NCBI GenBank assembly: GCA_002393955.1
Contig: DGSK01000001.1
Span: 226,356-290,355, forward strand
DNA length: 64,000 nucleotides
Reading direction: 5' to 3'
Origin: Lachnospiraceae bacterium UBA4364
GTDB taxonomy: Bacteria > Bacillota > Clostridia > Lachnospirales > Lachnospiraceae
The position numbers and the translations under genes are program-made. The first letter of the stretch is position 1. Each line of letters starts with the position of its first letter. The notes beneath the pieces were generated by a model. The model saw only the letters and a program-made list of their open reading frames with translations, ran no database searches and was not told the DNA's origin. Below, one piece after another: positions 16,417 to 24,064 of the stretch.

Positions 16417-18243
16417 TCATTTTATCTCTTTCAGGAACCTGCTCGGGGTGATCCGTTTTTCCCGGTTCTTTTCAAGATGGCACAGAAACAGTTTTTCCTT
16501 AGCCCTGGTCATTGCCACATAGAATACGCGTCGCTCTTCCTCCAGTTCTGCAGGCTTTTCACATTTCTTTGAAGGTACATTTCCTTCATTCAGATCAGGG
16601 ATTATCACCATCCTGTATTCCAGCCCTTTCGAACCGTGCATGGTCATCAGCTGTACACCATCCCTTGATTCTTCATTCTGTGCATTCTTTAGGCTTTCCT
16701 CATATTCCTCAATAGATTCAAGCCAGTGCAGGTAATTGTCAGTGTTCTTTGCAGAATCGGTTATTTCATCAAGTTCATTTATTGTTTCGTCTTTGGGTAT
16801 ACCTCTCTTTTCATTTTCCTTTACCATAAAGGCCTCATACCCCATAACCTTGCGAATATAATTCATCCCGGCAAAAGGATGCATGCCAAGGATTGTATCC
16901 AGATGATAAATCAGTTCCTTAACATTCTTTTTAACGTAAGACTTTATTTCAGGATCATGCAGCATGTTACTCAAAGGGTCTGTCCGTAACTCTTCCCCTA
17001 TATCACATCTCCTTATATACCGCACAGGCTTGTTCATGAAACGAAGAAGATTTTCCCTTGTCTTTTTTCCGTTTGCATATGCAAGAACTGCCATCAGGTC
17101 CTTGGCCATTGTCCCGTCAAAAATATTCTTTATTTTCTCCTTCATGTAAAACTGTATTCCTGATTCCGACAAAGCCTTCGCATACACTCCGGCGGAGCTG
17201 TTCGTCCTGAATATCAGCGCAATGTCATCAGCCGCCATAAACTTAAGCCCGGTCTTCACAAGATTTATCACGCCCTCTGTTTCAGCTTGCTTATCCTTAA
17301 ATGACAGTACATTTACTCCGCCCTTTCCTTTGTTTGCAGCCATCAGTGTTTTTTTGAATCTGTTTTTATTATGCCCTATCAGGCTGCATGCGGTATTCAC
17401 CACCTCCGGAGTACTGCGGTAATTGTATTTCAAAAGCACGCTTTCAGCCCCTTTAAATGCTTTCGGAAAATCCAGCATTATCTGTGGACAGGAACCCCTG
17501 AAACCGTAGATGCTCTGGTCATCATCCCCTACAATGAAAAGATTGTTAAGAGGAGCTGCCAGCATCTTTACCACTTCATACTGCATGGGATTTATATCCT
17601 GGAACTCATCGATCAGGATATACTTAAACCGTCTGCGCCACATTTCAAGTATATCCGGGTTTTCCACAAAAAGCTGCCTGCATTTAAGGACCATGTCATC
17701 AAAATCTACCTTACCGGCAATATGCATTATCCGGGCATAATCATAATAGATTTTTTCAAAAGCCTCCTTATCCACCAGCCTGCAGGGACTCTCATACATT
17801 TCCGGTGTGATACCGTCATTTTTTATCTTGGAAAATGAATCAAGAAGATACGTCGTGGTAAAGTCATCCGCATTGACCGCCGGATAAGACGACAGCGCCT
17901 CTTTTATGAACTGCTTTTTCTCCTTTTCAGTGACTATATCCGAGGCGCTGTAACCAAGGGATTTTTTAAGAAAGCTAAAGTATATCCCGTGAAATGTCCC
18001 AAAAGTCACACCGGTCACATTACCGTCCATTAGCGATTCAAAACGCTCCTGCATTTCTACAGCCGCCGCCTTTGTAAAAGTGATCACGAGTATTGACTCA
18101 GGTGCAATGCCGCACTGTACCATATTTCTTATCCGCCTGGTTATGACAAAGGTCTTGCCGGAGCCCGGGCCCGCCAGCACCATCATAGGACCTTCAAGAT
18201 GCATGACCGCCCGCCGCTGCTCATTATTCATCTGCTCTGACAT
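16417..18243 (-). CDS. UvrD/PcrA-like superfamily I DNA helicase
   Basis: A 608-residue ATP-dependent 3'-5' helicase. Motifs seen are Q (NNEQRRAV), I (VLAGPGSGKTFVITRRI), II (ILIDEFQDINPMQ), III (VGDDDQSIYGFRG), IV (LLKYNYRST), V (LMTMHGSKGLEYRMV) and VI (RRVFYVAMTRAKEKLF). It is about 100-120 residues shorter than PcrA or UvrD and lacks their C-terminal extension. It probably acts in DNA repair or replication restart. The ATG is preceded by AAGGAGG. Only 73 bp separate it from the synthetase gene downstream, with no terminator seen. Confidence 0.93.
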   Translation of the reverse strand: MSEQMNNEQRRAVMHLEGPMMVLAGPGSGKTFVITRRIRNMVQCGIAPESILVITFTKAAAVEMQERFESLMDGNVTGVTFGTFHGIYFSFLKKSLGYSASDIVTEKEKKQFIKEALSSYPAVNADDFTTTYLLDSFSKIKNDGITPEMYESPCRLVDKEAFEKIYYDYARIMHIAGKVDFDDMVLKCRQLFVENPDILEMWRRRFKYILIDEFQDINPMQYEVVKMLAAPLNNLFIVGDDDQSIYGFRGSCPQIMLDFPKAFKGAESVLLKYNYRSTPEVVNTACSLIGHNKNRFKKTLMAANKGKGGVNVLSFKDKQAETEGVINLVKTGLKFMAADDIALIFRTNSSAGVYAKALSESGIQFYMKEKIKNIFDGTMAKDLMAVLAYANGKKTRENLLRFMNKPVRYIRRCDIGEELRTDPLSNMLHDPEIKSYVKKNVKELIYHLDTILGMHPFAGMNYIRKVMGYEAFMVKENEKRGIPKDETINELDEITDSAKNTDNYLHWLESIEEYEESLKNAQNEESRDGVQLMTMHGSKGLEYRMVIIPDLNEGNVPSKKCEKPAELEEERRVFYVAMTRAKEKLFLCHLEKNREKRITPSRFLKEIK

Positions 18244-18588
18244 AGTTTTCCTCCTTCTGATTTTTTTATTTTTTTAACTCCACTTTTTTAAAGTATTTCT
18301 GATGTTACTTGATACAAACTATTGAACGCTCATTGATTGTGGTACCACGAAATGTTTATAGAATTTCGTATCTAATAATTGTCTTCCAGCTTCCAGAAAC
18401 TTGTAGGAATCCCAATGAAATAGTCAGATTATTCCCATACACGATGCATAGGCCGGCACGGAACATATACACACCACCGCACTGTATGCTTAAATTTTCA
18501 CTACACTAAATTTTATTCTTCGAAAACTAGCGATTATCGCTTTCGAAATAACTAAATAAAGATCAATAGAACTAAAATATAAAGAATT
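18244..18588. other. Gene-free stretch with several small inverted repeats
   Basis: About 345 bp hold no gene I can support. Features seen are a 10-bp palindrome GTGGTACCAC (18339-18348), an ACGAAAT / ATTTCGT inverted repeat with a 9-base spacer (18347-18369), and a bulged hairpin with TTCGAAA / TTTCGAA outer arms around GCGATTATCGC (18519-18547). A short plus-strand reading frame at 18309-18509 has no ribosome site or family resemblance. The stretch may be a degraded gene or hold a small RNA. Confidence 0.4.
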
Positions 18589-18619
18589 CCCACACCGGCA
18601 GAATAACTACCGATGTGGG
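18589..18619 (-). terminator. gltX terminator
   Basis: A 10-bp GC-rich stem (CCCACATCGG / CCGGTGTGGG, one G-U) with an 11-base loop lies 11 bases past the gltX stop. An AU-rich tail with short U-runs follows on the minus strand. Confidence 0.65.
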
Positions 18620-18629
18620 CCATATAAAT

Positions 18630-20084
18630 TTACTTGCTTAATAATTCAATACCCTTGCGGATACGTGCCAGAGACTCTTCCTTGCCCAGCACTTCCATAA
18701 TCTCCGTAGCACCGGCCGGAGTCATCTGTTTTCCTGATACAGCAGTCCTGATAGGCCAGAGGACGTAACCGTTCTTATACCCCTTATCAGCTACATACTT
18801 CTGTATCAGCTGATAGAGGGCATCATTTGAATAATCCTCCTGCGCCTCCAGTAAAGGCAGTATGTCCTTAAGAACTTCCAATGAAGATTCCTTTGATGTC
18901 TTCATCTTCTTGTGACAGTACATTTCCGTATCATATTCGGGAAGCTCGTTAAAGAAATCTACCAGCCCCTCAATATCCGGGAATATCTCTATCCTTGTTT
19001 TTACCATTGCTCCGATCTTATCCCTGTCGAGTCCGGGCTTAAGATACTTATCAAGATACGGTCCTGCAAGCTCTTTAAACCTTGCATCATCCATCGCCTT
19101 GATATACTCCCCGTTCATCCATTTTAATTTTGTATAGTCAAAAACTGACGGAGATTTGTTTATCTTTTTATAATCAAATTCCTTAACCAGTTCTTCCAGA
19201 GAGAATATCTCCCTGTCACCTTCAGGTGCCCAGCCAAGCAGCGCAACAAAATTCACAATGCACTCTGCAAGGAATCCCTGCTCTATAAGGTCTTCAAAGG
19301 ATGAATGCCCGCTTCTCTTGGAAAGCTTCTTATGCTCCTCATCCGTAATAAGCGGACAGTGAACATATACGGGGACTTCCCAGCCGAATGCATCATAAAG
19401 ACGGTTGTACTTAGGTGATGAGCTTAAATACTCATTTCCCCTTACCACATGGGTAATCCCCATCAAATGGTCATCCACCACATTTGCAAAATTGTATGTG
19501 GGAAAACCGTCTGACTTTATGAGTATCATGTCATCCAGCTCCGAATTATCTACGGAAATATCTCCATATATTTCATCATGAAAGGTGGTCTGTCCTTCCC
19601 TGGGGTTATTCTGTCTGATGACATATGGCTTGCCTGCCGAAAGATTTGCCTCCACTTCCTCCTTTGACAATCCCAGGCAGTGCTTGTCATAAATGGTTAT
19701 TTCCTTGTTATCCTCTCCAATGGATGTCTTAAGTGTAGCCAGCCTTTCCTTATCACAAAAACAGTAATATGCCTCGCCCTTATCGATAAGCTTCTTTGCA
19801 TATTCAAGGTAAAGCCCCTTTGCCTGACGCTCACTCTGTACATAAGGTCCGACATCTCCGCCCACATCCGGTCCCTCATCATGCGAAAGTCCTGTCTGCT
19901 CCAGAGTCCTGTTTATGATATCAACAGCGCCCTCCATCTCGCGTTCCTGATCCGTATCTTCTATACGAAGGATAAAATCACCATCCTCATGCTTTGCAAT
20001 AAGGTACGAGTAAAGCGCAGTCCTTAAGTTTCCTACATGCATCCTTCCTGTCGGGCTGGGTGCAAACCTTGTTCTTATCTTCAT
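18630..20084 (-). CDS. gltX: Glutamyl-tRNA synthetase
   Basis: A 484-residue class I synthetase of normal length. TRFAPSPTGRMHVGNLRTALYSYL contains the HIGH-like motif and LRIEDTD is the conserved glutamate site. KLSKRSGH is the KMSKS loop. The anticodon-binding domain ends with LWPIRTAVSGKQMTPAGATEIMEVLGKE, typical of discriminating or non-discriminating GluRS. No GatCAB subunits are in view, so whether it also charges tRNA-Gln cannot be told. A terminator follows the stop. Confidence 0.97.
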   Translation of the reverse strand: MKIRTRFAPSPTGRMHVGNLRTALYSYLIAKHEDGDFILRIEDTDQEREMEGAVDIINRTLEQTGLSHDEGPDVGGDVGPYVQSERQAKGLYLEYAKKLIDKGEAYYCFCDKERLATLKTSIGEDNKEITIYDKHCLGLSKEEVEANLSAGKPYVIRQNNPREGQTTFHDEIYGDISVDNSELDDMILIKSDGFPTYNFANVVDDHLMGITHVVRGNEYLSSSPKYNRLYDAFGWEVPVYVHCPLITDEEHKKLSKRSGHSSFEDLIEQGFLAECIVNFVALLGWAPEGDREIFSLEELVKEFDYKKINKSPSVFDYTKLKWMNGEYIKAMDDARFKELAGPYLDKYLKPGLDRDKIGAMVKTRIEIFPDIEGLVDFFNELPEYDTEMYCHKKMKTSKESSLEVLKDILPLLEAQEDYSNDALYQLIQKYVADKGYKNGYVLWPIRTAVSGKQMTPAGATEIMEVLGKEESLARIRKGIELLSK

Positions 20085-20253
20085 TTCTTCCCTTTCCGCC
20101 GATTTTTACGGCTGTCTGAATTTTTATCAAACTTATTACATTATTGCTTACAACATACATTCTTTTGAAGTCCGAACAACGAGCCCTCTCATATCCCGGG
20201 ATATTCAAGACTTTAAACTATTCCGTAGGCTTCAGTCAGTAACGCCTCGTCAA

Positions 20254-21102
20254 TTACGCATAAACCCTCAGTTCATCAATAGATACAGCCACTTCATACA
20301 TTTCCGGAAATTCATTTCTTAACCGTATCATCATGCGTCTGCAGTATGACAGCCGCTCTCCCCAGTTAAATTTCAAAAGATTCTTGTGGCCCCAGAAATG
20401 AGTGAAAAGTTTCTGTTCCCTGAGCGCATCCATATTATCACAAAAAGAATAAATATTCATCTGTTCTGCCACAGCGCACATCGGCAGGATCCTCTGTTCC
20501 GCAAAAACCATATGACAGAGATTGTCACCGTCAGGTATGCTCTTTCGCATGAATTCCATGGAATGCTCCACATAACGGTTCTTAAAGTCATTATCCTTTA
20601 TAAAAAGCAGAGCCGTATTGGCCGGTCTGACTGTAAAGTCCCATTCTGGAGGAAACGCATACCCTTCCTGCATCCTGAAAAAATGCGGATCCGGATATGT
20701 GGATTCCGTAATATCTTCACGATGTATCACCGCTATATCGGTTGTATCCCTGTCGAAAGCATAATCAAGATTCTTCCAGATAATAAGATCCGTATCGATC
20801 ATCACAGAGGGCATCTGCTCTCTTCTAAGCGCTTCAAGCTTTCCGGCAGCCCAAAACATCAGCGGATCGATACCTTCAGGAACAGTCAGCAGCTCCGTCC
20901 CATTCTTAAAACACCTGTCAAGCGAAAGGCTCTCCAGATACTCAAGCGCCGTCTCATCTGCATACATCTTAGCAGGACCGTTGCTCTTCTGGTATGATGC
21001 CAATGACAACAGAAGCATCAGCAGTTCATAATCCTGCATCACAACAGTAGTTGCTCCGGTGGTCTTTCCCGGTGCTGTCCACAGTGAATAAAATCCCTTC
21101 AT
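20254..21102 (-). CDS. Putative GT-A-type glycosyltransferase (DUF6734-like)
   Basis: A 282-residue soluble protein with no signal peptide or membrane segment. After an N-terminal alpha/beta part it has SVMIDTDLIIWKNLDYAF, where the DTD at 103-105 resembles the metal-binding DxD of GT-A sugar transferases. DIAVIHREDITES and RPANTALLFIKDNDFKNRYVEHSMEFM follow. Overall it resembles uncharacterised DUF6734-type proteins often found near glycan genes. The ATG overlaps the stop of the GSY-repeat gene (ATGA), so the two are translated together. The likely substrate might be that Ser/Tyr-rich partner, but this is inference. Family assignment is from memory and should be searched. Confidence 0.55.
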   Translation of the reverse strand: MKGFYSLWTAPGKTTGATTVVMQDYELLMLLLSLASYQKSNGPAKMYADETALEYLESLSLDRCFKNGTELLTVPEGIDPLMFWAAGKLEALRREQMPSVMIDTDLIIWKNLDYAFDRDTTDIAVIHREDITESTYPDPHFFRMQEGYAFPPEWDFTVRPANTALLFIKDNDFKNRYVEHSMEFMRKSIPDGDNLCHMVFAEQRILPMCAVAEQMNIYSFCDNMDALREQKLFTHFWGHKNLLKFNWGERLSYCRRMMIRLRNEFPEMYEVAVSIDELRVYA

Positions 21103-22472
21103 ATCAGATCCAGTCCGTATCCCATCTCTGCTATAAGCCTGAAAGAAGGTTCAAGTTCAGCCTTAGGTATAAAGCTCAGGCCGCTCTTTGCCGGCCGGCT
21201 GCCATTGCAAAGAGCAAGATTTGAATCATTAATGAAACGGTTGCCCTGTTTATTTTCATTATCCAACGCATCACTGCCATGCGTGACAGCCCTTCCACAG
21301 TAACTTCCGCCTAAAAACCTTCCTGCAAAACTGCCTTGTGTAAAAGCCCCATTCCGAAAGCTTCCGGAAAGTCTGTAACCGGTACCGTAACTTCCACCGG
21401 CATAACTGCCAGCCAGCCTGTACATCCCGCTGTTATAGCTTCCACCTGAATAACTGCCCAGCAGTCTGTACATCTGTAAACGGTAGCTTCCGCCCACATA
21501 GCTGCCTGTCAGTGCCAGTCCTGCAGCCATTCCAAAGGATCCAAACAGCCAGCTATAGCTGCCGATACTAAAACTTCCTGCAAAGAAATTGCCAAAGCCC
21601 CAGAAATTGTAGCTTCCTCCCACCAGACGGTAACTTCCCTGCAGAAACTGTTCCAGCCTGTACTGACCGCCCATAAAGCTTCCTGTAAAATAGCTTCCGG
21701 CCGACCATCTATATGTACTGTAACTGCCAAATGTATTTTTCCATTCAAAACCTTGAGAAAAAGCATAACTTCCAAAGGAGTACGAGCCTGAAATATACGA
21801 TCCGGTCATGAAAGCAGTGAAAGAATAGCTTCCCGCCGTATAACTGCCGTAGTAATAGCTTCCCTGCTGAAATGCACTCAAACTATAGTTGCCTGTATTA
21901 AACAGTCCGGCGGCATAGCTTCCTGTTGTATAGCTGCCGTTCGAATTATCAAGCAGGCTGTATTTTCCAAATTTAAACAAGGCCGGATTATAGCTTATGC
22001 TGAAGCTTACACCCCTGCCATTATATTCATCATACTCAGAAACATCAATAACGACATTTTTCCGGCTAACGAAACAGATATTCTCAGGCTTCCTTACCGG
22101 GCAGCCATTATAATACATGTCATAAAGGGCTCCGTCTTTTTCAACGGCAAAAAGAATAGCCCGTAGCCTGCCCCTTGAAGCCTGAAGCTTAACATATACA
22201 GGCAGGCCTTCGCCTTTATTCAGGAATGAAACAGCTCTCTCCCGGTCACAGTGGAGCATAAAGCCTCCGTCCGGCAGGCGCTGCGATAATTTCTTATTGA
22301 ATTCCCCATTCCATACAACATATACGGAAAAAGCGGACAGATCCTGGCTGTAATTTTCGTACATAAAGAAAGCATAGCCGGAATGAAATGCAGCAAGATG
22401 GTTTATTCGGTTGTCAAATGTCTGGAGGGACTCATCTTTGCGACGGTCAAGCCAGCCAAAAACTTTTGACAT
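21099..22472 (-). CDS. Gly-Ser-Tyr repeat protein of unknown function
   Basis: A 457-residue protein in two parts. The N-terminal 170 residues form a mixed domain I do not recognise (MSKVFGWLDRR, then VYVVWNGEFNKKL and GLPVYVKLQASRGRLRAI). Residues about 179-391 hold 25 copies of GSY or GSF (20 GSY, 5 GSF) in spacings of 3-12, with related FGKY, TGNY, GGQY and SGMY variants and a recurring YRL. A short non-repeat tail ends at 457. There is no signal peptide, membrane anchor or LPXTG motif. The start is the ATG at 22472 with a GAAAGAG site upstream; a GTG at 22499 is less likely. The stop overlaps the start of the glycosyltransferase-like gene. A beta-solenoid, phase-separating or glycosylated scaffold are possible readings. 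Confidence 0.75.
   Translation of the reverse strand: MSKVFGWLDRRKDESLQTFDNRINHLAAFHSGYAFFMYENYSQDLSAFSVYVVWNGEFNKKLSQRLPDGGFMLHCDRERAVSFLNKGEGLPVYVKLQASRGRLRAILFAVEKDGALYDMYYNGCPVRKPENICFVSRKNVVIDVSEYDEYNGRGVSFSISYNPALFKFGKYSLLDNSNGSYTTGSYAAGLFNTGNYSLSAFQQGSYYYGSYTAGSYSFTAFMTGSYISGSYSFGSYAFSQGFEWKNTFGSYSTYRWSAGSYFTGSFMGGQYRLEQFLQGSYRLVGGSYNFWGFGNFFAGSFSIGSYSWLFGSFGMAAGLALTGSYVGGSYRLQMYRLLGSYSGGSYNSGMYRLAGSYAGGSYGTGYRLSGSFRNGAFTQGSFAGRFLGGSYCGRAVTHGSDALDNENKQGNRFINDSNLALCNGSRPAKSGLSFIPKAELEPSFRLIAEMGYGLDLI
21300..21938 (-). repeat. GSY/GSF coding repeat array
   Basis: The array is visible in the DNA: the nonamer GGAAGCTAY (written RTAGCTTCC on the plus strand) recurs for most Gly-Ser-Tyr units, with GGCAGTTAY as the second codon choice. 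Units are irregularly spaced, which argues against recent tandem duplication of one fixed-length unit and for selection on the tripeptide. Confidence 0.85.
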
Positions 22473-22629
22473 ATAAACTCTTTCTTGGGGAAAAAGCACA
22501 AATTTATCGACATAACCCCAAATTACAATATTCTGCTTAATTATAATGGTTTACTGTTTGATTTACAAGATTTGTATTACATAAAGCTCATAAAGCTCAA
22601 ATATAACGAATTACTGCTCACCTTACATA

Positions 22630-23061
22630 TCAGCTTCTACCTGTCGTTCCAAAACCCCCGCGGTCGGAAGCACCAAGGTGCTCTGCTTCTTCAAACTCTA
22701 TCCTCGGCTGATTTTCCATGATTCTAAACTGGCATATCCGGTCATTCACATGGATTTCCGTATCCCTTACGGCGAGGACCGGCATGAACCACTGGTCATT
22801 ATCGCCACAATATGAAGAATCCACTACACCGCAGTGATTTGTCTGTATAATGCCGAAGTTTTTAAAAGTAGAACTTCTGGGAACGATGTGGGCTTCATAC
22901 CCTTCCGGAAGCTGCATAGCCACACCAAGAGGAATAAGTTTCCATTCCCCCTTCTTAAGGCTGATCTCCTCAGCACATCGAAGGTCTATCCAATCGGATT
23001 TTCCGTCAATATAACGAAGCTTTTCGATCTTATCAGTAAAATATTTAATCTTTATATTCAT
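22630..23061 (-). CDS. dut: dUTP diphosphatase
   Basis: A 143-residue trimeric dUTPase that hydrolyses dUTP to dUMP. All five motifs can be seen: 1 WIDLRCAEE, 2 PRSSTFKNFG, 3 NHCGVVDSSYCGDND, 4 RICQFRIM and 5 RGGFGTTG. Motif 1 has DLR instead of the usual AGxDL. The start at 23061 is preceded by AAAGGGGAA; an upstream in-frame start at 23109 is unlikely. Some phage-derived dUTPases look alike, but no phage genes are nearby. Confidence 0.93.
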   Translation of the reverse strand: MNIKIKYFTDKIEKLRYIDGKSDWIDLRCAEEISLKKGEWKLIPLGVAMQLPEGYEAHIVPRSSTFKNFGIIQTNHCGVVDSSYCGDNDQWFMPVLAVRDTEIHVNDRICQFRIMENQPRIEFEEAEHLGASDRGGFGTTGRS

Positions 23062-23181
23062 ACGATTCCCCTTTATTATCAATTCACCGGTACAGCTGCC
23101 TGTACACAATTATATAATCGTTTAAATGTGTGCATCTGCCTGTTTTCCTTTTATAAAGACACACAATAAGCATTATCACAC

Positions 23182-23207
23182 AAAAATGACACCCTTACGG
23201 ATGTCAT
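23182..23207 (-). terminator. Terminator after the small membrane protein gene
   Basis: On the minus strand ATGACATCC pairs with GGGTGTCAT (9 bp, one G-U) around a GUAA tetraloop, followed directly by five U residues. It lies 17 bases past the stop of the 61-residue membrane protein. Confidence 0.8.
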
Positions 23208-23223
23208 TAACAGATCGTAATTT

Positions 23224-23409
23224 TCAGGCTTTTGAAGCATTTTCGGGACTGTCATTCCCCTGCGTTCCTTCAATCCTTTTATTCTTTGCTTTCCTAAGTC
23301 CAAATCCTATAAAGAAAGCTGCAACTATAGCTGCAATATAAACAAGATAAGTTACCAGATATGACAGAAAACCATCCGGTGAAAACAAAAATAACATCAA
23401 TTTATCCAT
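23224..23409 (-). CDS. Small single-pass membrane protein
   Basis: A 61-residue protein with one long hydrophobic segment at about residues 17-39 and a basic then polar C-terminus (LRKAKNKRIEG). The N-terminal MDKLMLFLFSPDGFLSYL is distinctive, and I recall similar small proteins in Lachnospiraceae, without known function. It is framed by a near-consensus promoter, a GGAAGGGA ribosome site and a good terminator, which together support a real monocistronic gene. Confidence 0.75.
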   Translation of the reverse strand: MDKLMLFLFSPDGFLSYLVTYLVYIAAIVAAFFIGFGLRKAKNKRIEGTQGNDSPENASKA

Positions 23410-23455
23410 TTTTAAGAATCCCTTCCATGAGTTGTTTCTCCCCCAACTCGCTTAA

Positions 23456-23484
23456 ATTTTATCATTCTACCGTTTAAGCGTCAA
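23456..23484 (-). promoter_or_regulatory. Promoter of the small membrane protein gene
   Basis: On the minus strand TTGACG (23484-23479) and TAAAAT (23461-23456) are separated by exactly 17 bp, about 45 bases before the start. An inverted repeat GCTTAAA / TTTAAGC overlaps both boxes (23450-23478) and could be an operator. Confidence 0.7.
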
Positions 23485-23517
23485 TATATCCGAATCAAAT
23501 TCAGATTTACATAACTA

Positions 23518-23991
23518 TCAAAAATCATCCGTCAAAACCGCATTATTATCTGCCGCTGATGTTGCAAGCCTGTCGCACCGCTCATTATATACGTTACCAT
23601 CGTGCCCTTTTACCCAGTTCCATTTTATCTTATGAGGCTCTGCCGCTTTAAGAAGCCGTTCCCAAAGGTCCACATTCTTTACTGCTTCCTTATTGCTCTT
23701 TTTCCAGCCCCGCTTTATCCAGCCGCCTATCCAGTTCTGGTTAAATGCATCTGTCAGGTATTTCGAATCCGAATAAAGCTCTACTTCACAGGGACGATTC
23801 AGAGTCTCCAAAGCCACTATGGCAGCCATGAGCTCCATTCGGTTATTGGTAGTCTTCTTATACCCAGCCGATAGTTCTTTCTCGTGAGTCTCTCCCTTTG
23901 AATCCGTAAAGCTTATAACGGCTCCGTATCCGCCGGGGCCGTCGGGATTCCCCCTGGCAGCACCGTCTGTATATATCATTACCTTAGGCAT
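23518..23991 (-). CDS. rnhA: Ribonuclease HI
   Basis: A 157-residue RNase HI that cuts the RNA strand of RNA-DNA hybrids. The four catalytic acids are in IYTDGAARGNPG-like IYTDGAARGNPDGPGGYGA (Asp), TTNNRMELMAAI (Glu), ELYSDSKYLTDAF (Asp) and RCDRLATSAA (Asp). The basic protrusion GGWIKRGWKKSNKEAVKNVDLW is present, as in E. coli RnhA. Two Met codons are possible: 23997 abuts the AGGGGG site, while 23991 lies 6 bases from it and is preferred. Confidence 0.95.
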   Translation of the reverse strand: MPKVMIYTDGAARGNPDGPGGYGAVISFTDSKGETHEKELSAGYKKTTNNRMELMAAIVALETLNRPCEVELYSDSKYLTDAFNQNWIGGWIKRGWKKSNKEAVKNVDLWERLLKAAEPHKIKWNWVKGHDGNVYNERCDRLATSAADNNAVLTDDF

Positions 23992-24064
23992 TTTCATCCC
24001 CCTGTCTTTTCTTTCTCATTAATATGCTTCATCAAGCATGAATTTCGTTGCTATTTTCATGCCC

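Noticed and set aside
18309..18509. Plus-strand 66-codon frame in the gltX-helicase gap
   Set aside because: No ribosome site, low-complexity mixture of residues, and it crosses the inverted repeats.
20085..20253. T-box or other tRNA-sensing leader for gltX
   Set aside because: No specifier stem or T-box sequence and the gap is too short.
21300..21938. Possible CRISPR or tandem-repeat array
   Set aside because: The repeats are short, irregularly spaced and in frame with a long coding sequence.
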